A program made the position numbers and the translations under genes. Source: Candidatus Woesearchaeota archaeon (GTDB lineage Archaea; Nanobdellota; Nanobdellia; Woesearchaeales; B54-G15). Taken from it: a stretch of 7,575 nucleotides of DNA. The first letter of the stretch is position 1. Every line of letters starts with the position of its first letter. The notes beneath the pieces are model-generated. The model was not told the DNA's origin. It saw only the letters and a list, made by a program, of their open reading frames with translations, and made no database searches. Positions 1-5,964 of the stretch are shown piece by piece. The stretch covers positions 1-7,575 of the forward strand of contig QMQQ01000025.1 in the NCBI GenBank assembly GCA_003648985.1, in the 5' to 3' direction.

Positions 1-193
1 CTTTAATATGATCATAAGCTCGTATATAGTCCAAGCTACGCCGGCTTGCCATTCTTATATAATTTTTTACCCTATCATTAAATATAGAATTTATCAAATT
101 ACACAAAGTCAATTCAGAATCAGACGAATCTGGAAGCTTTAGAACAATAGGAACGGTTTCCTTAGGCTTTCCGCGCCCAACAATCGCAAACAT
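1..193 (-). CDS. Unknown small protein, N-terminal 64 residues (cut by window edge)
   Basis: An open frame starts with ATG at 193 on the minus strand and runs off the left edge without a stop. The 64 visible residues begin MFAIVGRGKPKETV, continue through a hydrophobic beta-like stretch (VPIVLKLP, residues 15-22), then a helical, basic segment with NDRVKNYI and RSLDYIRAYDHIK. There is no signal peptide or membrane segment. The start is supported by a TATA-like box centred 25 bases upstream, which predicts a leaderless mRNA; no Shine-Dalgarno is visible. I do not recognise the family. The segment NDR..NY...(S)...L-D/E-..I/V resembles residues 29-47 of the four-cysteine protein at 5956-6366, so the two may be related. 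The gene lies 80 bases downstream of the Mth938-like gene on the same strand but appears to have its own promoter. Confidence 0.6.
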   Translation of the reverse strand, partial: MFAIVGRGKPKETVPIVLKLPDSSDSELTLCNLINSIFNDRVKNYIRMASRRSLDYIRAYDHIK

Positions 194-212
194 ATCTTAA
201 AGAATTTTAGCG

Positions 213-223
213 AAATATAAAAA
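213..223 (-). promoter_or_regulatory. TATA-like box for the leftmost minus-strand gene
   Basis: Read on the minus strand this is TTTTTATATTT, centred about 25 bases upstream of the ATG at 193. Archaeal TATA boxes sit about 25-28 bases before the transcription start, so transcription would begin at or next to the start codon. This matches the spacing at the other promoters in the window. Inferred from sequence and spacing only. Confidence 0.5.
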
Positions 224-227
224 CGCT

Positions 228-249
228 TGTTGTACTTTATGTAACAACA
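228..249. repeat. Imperfect inverted repeat between two minus-strand genes
   Basis: TGTTGTAC and GTAACAACA pair as a stem with one bulged base around a 5-base TTTAT loop. It lies between the stop of the Mth938-like gene (274) and the TATA-like box of the next gene (213-223), immediately upstream of that box on the minus strand. It could be an operator, part of a 3' hairpin for the upstream gene, or chance in AT-rich DNA. No long U-tract follows it directly, so it is not a typical intrinsic terminator. Confidence 0.3.
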
Positions 250-273
250 TTTAACAAATAGAATCAAAATCGA

Positions 274-612
274 TTAACAAGTATTATGCAAAAACGCAGC
301 AACCTTGACTCCTTTTCTTAAAAGCTCGTTATATTTGTCGCATGCCTTTTTTGTTTCAGCTATTATCAACTTTATCCCCCTTTCTTCAACATACCGCTTA
401 ATTTCATCCTTAACTTTCATCACTCCATATGCTCCGGTTCCTATTATAATAACCTCTGGTTCAAAATCGACGAGCGGCTTAATATCCTCTAGTGTTAGGT
501 CATGTCCAGGTAAATATCTTGCTGGCTTGACTGTCTTGCCAAGAAGAACGATGTTGCTCTCAAACCGTTTTCCATCAACTATGAACTCTCCGAATGAATA
601 ATGCTCTATCAT
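274..612 (-). CDS. Mth938-like / DUF498 domain protein
   Basis: This 112-residue protein matches the Mth938-like fold family (DUF498/PF04430, including Methanothermobacter Mth938 and eukaryotic NDUFAF3 and AAMDC). The family hallmarks are present in order: YSFGEFIVDG at residues 5-14, the GH of PGHDL near 36-37, the glycine loop VIIIGTGAYGVMKV at 54-67, the ETKKACDKYN helix at 86-95, and a C-terminal HNTC where relatives typically have HLTC. The protein is soluble, with no signal. In eukaryotes the relatives include a respiratory complex I assembly factor; the archaeal role is unknown and no complex I genes are visible here. I chose the ATG at 612 rather than an upstream ATG at 690. The family begins at this point, and a TATA-like box lies about 29 bases before it, inside the region the longer form would have to translate. 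The gene is divergent from the exported-protein operon. Confidence 0.88.
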   Translation of the reverse strand: MIEHYSFGEFIVDGKRFESNIVLLGKTVKPARYLPGHDLTLEDIKPLVDFEPEVIIIGTGAYGVMKVKDEIKRYVEERGIKLIIAETKKACDKYNELLRKGVKVAAFLHNTC

Positions 613-634
613 ACCCAAAAATATACGCAAAAAG

Positions 635-647
635 TTTAAATATATTT
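635..647. promoter_or_regulatory. Near-palindromic TATA-like box, possibly bidirectional
   Basis: The sequence tttaaatatattt is TATA-like on both strands. On the minus strand its centre is 29 bases before the ATG at 612, which fits a leaderless transcript of the Mth938-like gene. On the plus strand it would place transcription start near 667-669, just at the Shine-Dalgarno of the 685 gene. A second plus-strand candidate, the T-run plus TTAAAAAG around 655-669, would instead give a nearly leaderless start at 685. I cannot choose between them from sequence. Confidence 0.5.
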
Positions 648-667
648 CTTCTATTTTTTTCTTAAAA

Positions 668-675
668 AGAGGTGG
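668..675 (+). promoter_or_regulatory. Shine-Dalgarno of the exported-protein gene
   Basis: AGAGGTGG contains GAGGTG, complementary to the CACCUC near the 3' end of archaeal 16S rRNA. It ends about 10 bases before the ATG at 685, slightly long but workable spacing. It supports 685 as the start of the first gene in the operon. Confidence 0.5.
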
Positions 676-684
676 CGCACAAGG

Positions 685-2331
685 ATGCATGATAAAACTT
701 CAACAATTCTTTCAATAGCTATTGCCTTAATCACTGTTGGCATATTTTTCTCCGCAGCAGACATAACAGGATTATTCAGTTATCATTTAGCAAAAGAGAA
801 AGTTCTGTTTCGAGGGAAAGAAATTACATTCAAAAACGTATTTTCTGTTTTAAAGCAAAATGCTGATAAAGTGATCTTTGTTTTTCCAAAAAATCCAGAC
901 GTTTCATCTTACGATTTAAAAAAGACCAGCTTAATAATCAAACTAGCTAAAGAAATGCAACCCAAATGCACACAGCAAACAATCACAGTAAGCACAACCA
1001 AGCCAATTACAGACGGTTTAAACAAAGTTTGGCTAAATGCAAACAACAAGTTTGTTTTTGCATATCTTCTTAAATCAGGAAACGATGTTATGCTTATCGG
1101 AAACATTCCTGCTTTGCAAAACACCTTAGCATTGCCAAAAGAGGTTTCTACAATACTCACTCAAATTCAACGACCAAAAACATTAACTATAACTCCAATC
1201 AACCAACCAGTTCCAGGACAGACGATACAGATAGATATTCAATTATGCACTCCGATGTTTATTGAAACAGAAATAGCTAACGACTATAAAAATTTCATTG
1301 TTTTAAGTTTTGACAAAGCACTTGCATCAGAATTTAATCTTGAGCATATCCCGGCTGAAACCAAGCAAAAAGGAATTGGCATAATAATGCCGAACGGCAA
1401 CAATTTTGCTGTTTTTCTTTTTGACAAAATATCAGATATTCTTCAATCATATTTCGATGGTAAAACCCTACCAGAAAGCACAACTATAGAAACTCAAATT
1501 GCCTCATATGTTGGCGGAAAGACATACATAATATCATCTGGTATAGTAGGAGTATGCGAACCAGGCGAAACAAAACAACAAGACCTAGCATGCGCATTCA
1601 AGCCTAAAAAACTTTATGGAAAAACACATGTTTCAATAGAACTTGATTCAAAAATAAACGAATATTCTCTTGAATTAAGCATTCAAATAAACTGTTCGTC
1701 ATTTGACATAAAATCAATTCATATCAACAATATGCCTATGAAATATGATTACGATTCGTTAAGCAAAGTTCTCACCATTAAAGCCGATGCTGGCGTATTC
1801 GGCCAATTAGAAGGAGAGCCTCTTATCATAAAAATCAAAGCCGAATGTGATGGCAAAAACGTAACTTCAACTTATTCTTTAGGAAAACATTATTTCAAAA
1901 AACTACTTACAAAAGCAATTATTATTGGAAATACATATTACTATACATATTCTTACTTCTCCTCTGATGCGTATGGAAATGATATCTATACAGCAACTTA
2001 TGAAGATGATAATGAAAACAATCACAATGTCTCTGTTATATGGAATGGCGCAGGTAATTTCGCTGATTATTTGAATGATCTAACTACAGAAGGATTAAAT
2101 CTTGCCTTTAACACAACTTATTATGTTTATGAAGTAAGTGATCCAATAAATCCAGCACACCATGGTTATATCTGGCAAAGCGCAGATCACATTGTTTATA
2201 TCAACTCAATCATCGCTAAAGGGACTGATGCAACTGGCTTGCTTAAAGCCTATCTCCAACTATATTCGACAACAATTTTTCCAATTGTTTCAAAAATCGA
2301 CATAGGACAAAGTGGGGTGATCTTTCCGTGA
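685..2331 (+). CDS. Large exported protein of unknown function
   Basis: A 548-residue protein I do not recognise. Residues 7-25 form a hydrophobic N-terminal segment (ILSIAIALITVGIFFSAA) that reads as a signal peptide with possible cleavage after SAA, or as a membrane anchor. No other membrane span is visible, so the remainder should lie outside the cell. The body is rich in beta-strand-like alternation, Thr, Asn and Tyr, with six cysteines (95, 188, 291, 303, 337, 388) and N-glycosylation-type sequons such as NVT at 392, NVS at 448 and NTT at 476. A Tyr-rich patch (TYYYTYSYF) lies near 417-425. The C-terminus ends without an anchor or sorting motif. It is first in a four-gene operon, and its stop overlaps the GTG start of the next surface protein, so the two probably act together at the envelope. 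A surface or S-layer-associated role is inference only. Confidence 0.85.
   Translation: MHDKTSTILSIAIALITVGIFFSAADITGLFSYHLAKEKVLFRGKEITFKNVFSVLKQNADKVIFVFPKNPDVSSYDLKKTSLIIKLAKEMQPKCTQQTITVSTTKPITDGLNKVWLNANNKFVFAYLLKSGNDVMLIGNIPALQNTLALPKEVSTILTQIQRPKTLTITPINQPVPGQTIQIDIQLCTPMFIETEIANDYKNFIVLSFDKALASEFNLEHIPAETKQKGIGIIMPNGNNFAVFLFDKISDILQSYFDGKTLPESTTIETQIASYVGGKTYIISSGIVGVCEPGETKQQDLACAFKPKKLYGKTHVSIELDSKINEYSLELSIQINCSSFDIKSIHINNMPMKYDYDSLSKVLTIKADAGVFGQLEGEPLIIKIKAECDGKNVTSTYSLGKHYFKKLLTKAIIIGNTYYYTYSYFSSDAYGNDIYTATYEDDNENNHNVSVIWNGAGNFADYLNDLTTEGLNLAFNTTYYVYEVSDPINPAHHGYIWQSADHIVYINSIIAKGTDATGLLKAYLQLYSTTIFPIVSKIDIGQSGVIFP
2316..2322 (+). promoter_or_regulatory. Strong Shine-Dalgarno that decides a GTG start
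   Basis: GGTGATC is a 7-base complement to the 3' end of archaeal 16S rRNA (GAUCACC). It sits inside the end of the upstream gene, 5 bases before GTG at 2328. It supports the GTG start and indicates real initiation at the GTGA overlap rather than passive read-through. It is the best ribosome site in the window; the later overlapping starts at 3236, 4438 and 7404 have none as clear. Confidence 0.75.
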
Positions 2332-3239
2332 GGGTTTTAAACAGTCTAATTTTATTTTCAATCATTATGATGGCGGTAAACGTAGTTGAAGCATCCCCTC
2401 CGCAATTGCCAATTCAAGTCTATGGCGACATCAGTCCAGACTTACCACAGGATTATCCCATAGTGTTTAAAATCAACGGTATTGAATATGCAAGAGGTAC
2501 AGCAAAAGAAAACTACGGCTACGATCCAGTCATTCTAATTCCTGTTGATGATCCAGACACTCCTGATAAAGATGGTTATATCATCGGTGAAACAGTTGAT
2601 GTTTATATAAATAATGTTTTGGTTGCCAGCCAAACATATACAAAAACAATAGAGAAAATTGACATAACTTTAACCCCAAGTCAAATAAACGAAATCACTG
2701 GAAAGCCAACACAAGCCATATCCCAAACGCCAGCGCCTGAAGAAAAACCAGCCTGCATTCCAAAGTGGAATTGCACCGCATGGGGACCATGCACAGAAGA
2801 AGGCATCAGAACAAGAATCTGTTATGATATACTTTGCAACCTGCCTCCAAGAACAGAAACAGAAAGCTGTATCTATACGCAAACTCCAACTCCGACGCCA
2901 GAAAAACCGCCAGAAGAAATAAAAGAAGAAAAGCTTCCAGAGATTGAAATGAAAAAAGTTGAAAAAAGATTTTCTACCATTCTCATCATTTTGATAGTTG
3001 CTGCAGCCGGTGTTGGATTATTTATTGTATTCTATGAGCTTAAGAGAAGTAGAGAACGTCTTGCTCTTGAAATGTTCTCTCGTGAGATTCCTCCTGAAAC
3101 AATGCAGCGTTTAATTAACTATGTAAAAACGGCAAGGGCAGAGGGATATTCCGATAAACAAATAAAGCAAATCCTTCTTAATGAAGGTTGGAGCAAATCA
3201 ACGATTAAAAAAGTCTTTACCCAAACACGAAGAAGATGA
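2328..3239 (+). CDS. Membrane-anchored surface protein with thrombospondin-like module
   Basis: This is a 303-residue type I membrane protein. A signal peptide covers residues 1-22 (likely cleavage after VEA). Residues 25-117 are a beta-sandwich-like domain (IQVYGDIS..., then GETVDVYINNVLVASQTY and ending DITLTP) resembling domains common in archaeal surface proteins. A linker follows, then a six-cysteine module (C143, C149, C155, C165, C170, C181) with W147 and W152 in the thrombospondin type 1 pattern W..C..W..C....RTRIC. A Pro/Thr/Glu stalk (182-210) leads to one transmembrane helix (about 217-236). The cytoplasmic tail is basic and ends in a small helical motif, EGYSDKQIKQILLNEGW at 272-288, a pattern recurrent in DPANN proteins. 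It starts with GTG under a strong Shine-Dalgarno, overlaps the upstream exported-protein gene by GTGA, and its stop overlaps the enolase start by ATGA. Binding partner or ligand is unknown. Confidence 0.85.
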   Translation: MRVLNSLILFSIIMMAVNVVEASPPQLPIQVYGDISPDLPQDYPIVFKINGIEYARGTAKENYGYDPVILIPVDDPDTPDKDGYIIGETVDVYINNVLVASQTYTKTIEKIDITLTPSQINEITGKPTQAISQTPAPEEKPACIPKWNCTAWGPCTEEGIRTRICYDILCNLPPRTETESCIYTQTPTPTPEKPPEEIKEEKLPEIEMKKVEKRFSTILIILIVAAAGVGLFIVFYELKRSRERLALEMFSREIPPETMQRLINYVKTARAEGYSDKQIKQILLNEGWSKSTIKKVFTQTRRR

Positions 3240-4441
3240 AAATTAAATCAATTAAAGCATATGAGGTATTAGACAGCAGGGGAAATCCAACAGTGAAAGT
3301 TGTTTTGAAAACAGAAAAACACATTGTTGCAGCATCTGTTCCAAGCGGAAAAAGCAAAGGAGCATACGAAGCAGTAGAGCTAAGGGATGGAAACAAAAAA
3401 AGATTTTCAGGACTTGGCATTAGAAAAGCGGTAAAAAACGTTAATGAGATAATCGCAAAAAAGATTATTGGAACGGACTGCCGCAAACAGCAAAAAATTG
3501 ACAATCTAATGTTAATGCTTGATGGAACGCAAAGAAAATCAAGACTCGGAGCCAATGCAATTCTTGCTGTAAGCATAGCTGTGTGCAAAGCTGGTGCAAA
3601 GGCAGAAGAAAGACCTTTATTTGAATACATTGCAGAACTTTCATCATGCAAAAAACCAGCTATACCAAGAATTTATGCAAATCTGATCAATGGCGGCATG
3701 CATGCAGAAACAAAGCTTAGCTTTCAGGAATTTCTTGCTGTTCCAAAGGCAAAAGGAATGAAAGGAATAGAACAAATTCATTCCGTTTACTATGATATAA
3801 AATCTACTCTTAAGAAGCAGCGCCTATCGACAAGCGTTGGAGATGAAGGCGGCTTTACACCAAACATTTGCAATGATGAAGCGCTTAGAATTTTGCATCT
3901 CTCTGCAAAAAAGATAGATAAAAAAATCCAGCTCGCATTAGACGTCGCTGCTTCTTCACGGTTCAAGTCAGGCTATTATTTTATACCAGAAAAAACAAGC
4001 TCAGCAAATCTTCTTGAACAATACAAAAATTATATCAAAAAATACAAGCTTTTATCAATAGAGGACCCTTTTGCCGAGCAAGACCTTGGGGCATGGCAAA
4101 AAGCAATAAAAGTACTTAATTGCATGCTTGTCGGCGATGATCTCACAGCAACAAACCCTAAAAGGATCGAGCTTGCAAAGAAACTTAACTTATGCAATGC
4201 TTTGCTAATAAAACCAAACCAGATTGGAACTATAACAGAAACAATCCTCGCAGCAAATCTCGCAAAAAAATTCAAATGGCCGATAATCATAAGCCATAGA
4301 AGCGGCGACACATGCGATAGCTTTATTGCTGATCTTGCTGTAGGCTTATCTGCTTTTGGTATAAAGATAGGCGCACCTTGCAGAGGCGAAAGAACAGCAA
4401 AATATAACAGGTTAATTGAAATCGAACAAGAACTAAGATGA
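3236..4441 (+). CDS. eno: Enolase (phosphopyruvate hydratase)
   Basis: Interconverts 2-phosphoglycerate and phosphoenolpyruvate in the cytoplasm, a Mg-dependent step of glycolysis and gluconeogenesis. The 401 residues carry the full family signature: LDSRGNPTV at 12-20, the catalytic-loop serine S40, H156 in INGGMHAE, E165 in QEF, E204 in VGDEGG, metal ligands D236 (ALDVAAS), E276 (SIEDP) and D301 (VGDDL), the catalytic lysine K326 in LLIKPNQIG, HRS at 354-356 in ISHRSGD, and K377 in IKIG. The mobile substrate loop reads PSGKSKG where the usual form is PSGASTG: the metal-liganding serine is kept, but lysines flank it. The protein stops right after RLIEIEQELR, lacking the C-terminal tail of longer bacterial enzymes, so it is slightly short. 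It overlaps both neighbours by ATGA, and the next gene supplies its substrate. No clear Shine-Dalgarno precedes it, suggesting translation coupled to the upstream surface gene. Confidence 0.97.
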   Translation: MKIKSIKAYEVLDSRGNPTVKVVLKTEKHIVAASVPSGKSKGAYEAVELRDGNKKRFSGLGIRKAVKNVNEIIAKKIIGTDCRKQQKIDNLMLMLDGTQRKSRLGANAILAVSIAVCKAGAKAEERPLFEYIAELSSCKKPAIPRIYANLINGGMHAETKLSFQEFLAVPKAKGMKGIEQIHSVYYDIKSTLKKQRLSTSVGDEGGFTPNICNDEALRILHLSAKKIDKKIQLALDVAASSRFKSGYYFIPEKTSSANLLEQYKNYIKKYKLLSIEDPFAEQDLGAWQKAIKVLNCMLVGDDLTATNPKRIELAKKLNLCNALLIKPNQIGTITETILAANLAKKFKWPIIISHRSGDTCDSFIADLAVGLSAFGIKIGAPCRGERTAKYNRLIEIEQELR

Positions 4442-5964
4442 AACTCAAAGCACCAATTGTGTTAATCATCATGGATGGATGGGGCTTGCGGAAAGAAAAA
4501 GAAGGTAATGCAATAGCTCTAGCAGATACTCCTAACTTTAACACCTTATGGAAAAACTATCCCCATTGTCAGCTAGAAGCGAGCGGAAGAGCAGTTGGCC
4601 TGCTTGAAGGAATGTTCGGCAACAGTGAAACAGGACACCTTAACATAGGCGCAGGAAGAATAGTAAAAGAAGATGTTATAAGAATCAGCGATGCAATTGC
4701 CGATGGAAAATTTTTTCAAAATAAAGCATTGCTTAAAGCAATCGCACATGTTTTGAAAAACAAATCAAATCTGCACATCATGGGATTACTTTCAGATGCA
4801 GGTGTTCATGCCTATGATGTCCATCTCTATGCTCTGCTTAAACTATGCCACGATCACGGCATAAAACCAATCCTGCATATCTTCACTGACGGCAGGGATA
4901 CACCAATAAAAAGTGCTCTTCACTATCTTGCTAAACTTAAAGAACAGCTTACCAAATTTCCAGCAGTAATCGCAACCATAAGCGGAAGATTCTATGCAAT
5001 GGATCGCGACAAGCGTTGGGATAGAACAGAAAAAGCTTATTTAGCCATTGCTGAAGGAAAAGGAAGAAAAGCAAAGACACCAGAAGAAGCTGTTAAAAAA
5101 GCCTATCAAAACAATGAAACAGACGAATTCATTACACCAACAGTCATAGCAAATTACAAGGGCGTAAAAGACAATGATGCAATTATTTTCTTAAATTTCC
5201 GCTATGACAGGGCAAGACAGCTTACACAAGCCTTTGTTGAAAAATACTTCGACGGTTTTGACAGAATCAAGCAGAAAAAAGTACTATTCGTTGCAATGAC
5301 CGAATATTATCCAAATATGCCTGCACTGATAGCATTTAGAAAATTAAGATTAAGGAACATCCTTGGAGAGGTCATAAGCAAAAACAACCTACTTCAGCTT
5401 AGAGTAGCAGAAACAGAAAAATATGCACATGTTACATTCTTCTTCAACGGTCAACGTGAGAGGCCTTTCAAAGGCGAAGACAGAATTCTTATTCCAAGCC
5501 CAAAAGTTAGAACCTATGACTTAAAACCAGAAATGTCTGCTTTTGCTGTCAAGGATGCAGTAATTAAAGCTCTGGATAAGGACAAGTATGATTTTATTCT
5601 TGTTAATTTTGCAAATTGTGATATGGTAGGTCATACAGCAAATCTCGAAGCAGCAATCGTTGCAGCAGAAACAGTAGATAAATGCGTTGGTGAAGTTGTC
5701 AAAAAAGTAAAGCTGAAAAAAGGCATAACCATAGTAACAGCAGATCACGGCAATGCAGAATTAATGCTCGATCCAAAAACAAAACAACCAATTTCAACAC
5801 ATACAACAAATCCAGTTCCTTTTGTTCTTGTTTCAAATAAGCATAGAGACATCAAGCTAAGAAATGGAATTCTTGCTGATATTGCACCAACAATTCTTGA
5901 GCTGATGCAAATAGAAAAACCAAAAGAGATGACTGGCAATTCATTAATTCAGAAATCAGTTTAA
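4438..5964 (+). CDS. gpmI: 2,3-bisphosphoglycerate-independent phosphoglycerate mutase
   Basis: Interconverts 3- and 2-phosphoglycerate through a phosphoserine intermediate with two metal ions. At 508 residues it has the full length of the bacterial/plant GpmI form (alkaline phosphatase superfamily), not the shorter archaeal ApgM type. Metal and catalytic residues are all visible: D13 in MDGWG, nucleophile S63 in GNSETGHLNIGAGR, D395 and H399 in CDMVGHT, D436-H437 in TADHGNAE, and H455 in STHTTNP. Substrate-binding residues are H124, R153-D154 (TDGRDT), R184 and R190 (GRFYAMDRDKRWDR), R255 and R258 (FRYDR), and K328 in EKYAHVTFFFNG. A small variation is FNGQRE, where relatives such as the Bacillus enzyme have GGRE. 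It is last in the four-gene operon and overlaps enolase by ATGA, so two consecutive pathway enzymes are made together. Its 3' end overlaps the convergent gene by 9 bases. Confidence 0.97.
   Translation: MKLKAPIVLIIMDGWGLRKEKEGNAIALADTPNFNTLWKNYPHCQLEASGRAVGLLEGMFGNSETGHLNIGAGRIVKEDVIRISDAIADGKFFQNKALLKAIAHVLKNKSNLHIMGLLSDAGVHAYDVHLYALLKLCHDHGIKPILHIFTDGRDTPIKSALHYLAKLKEQLTKFPAVIATISGRFYAMDRDKRWDRTEKAYLAIAEGKGRKAKTPEEAVKKAYQNNETDEFITPTVIANYKGVKDNDAIIFLNFRYDRARQLTQAFVEKYFDGFDRIKQKKVLFVAMTEYYPNMPALIAFRKLRLRNILGEVISKNNLLQLRVAETEKYAHVTFFFNGQRERPFKGEDRILIPSPKVRTYDLKPEMSAFAVKDAVIKALDKDKYDFILVNFANCDMVGHTANLEAAIVAAETVDKCVGEVVKKVKLKKGITIVTADHGNAELMLDPKTKQPISTHTTNPVPFVLVSNKHRDIKLRNGILADIAPTILELMQIEKPKEMTGNSLIQKSV
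5911..5929 (-). terminator. Possible U-rich 3' end signal for the four-cysteine gene
   Basis: On the minus strand this is a pyrimidine-rich run (TCTCTTTTGGTTTTTCTAT) starting about 27 bases after the TGA at 5956-5958. Archaeal termination often needs only a U-rich stretch. It lies within the gpmI coding sequence, where it also encodes a Lys/Glu-rich stretch, so the composition may have another cause. Weak evidence. Confidence 0.2.

Noticed and set aside
107..118. Mobile-element or CRISPR signals anywhere in the window
   Set aside because: I looked for transposase-like frames, long terminal inverted repeats and regularly spaced direct repeats across the whole window and saw none.
194..273. 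tRNA or small RNA gene in the intergenic gap
   Set aside because: The gap is too short for a tRNA together with the promoter it holds, is AT-rich, and lacks the T-loop GGTTCRA pattern.
305..601. 98-codon plus-strand frame
   Set aside because: It is antisense to the well-supported Mth938-like gene, with no promoter, ribosome site or family features.
613..690. 26-codon N-terminal extension of the Mth938-like gene starting at ATG 690
   Set aside because: The family starts at the MIEHYSFGEF methionine, the extension overlaps the divergent gene's start, and the likely TATA box lies inside it.
3217..3651. 144-codon minus-strand frame
   Set aside because: It lies antisense to conserved enolase codons; its composition is that expected from reading the complement.
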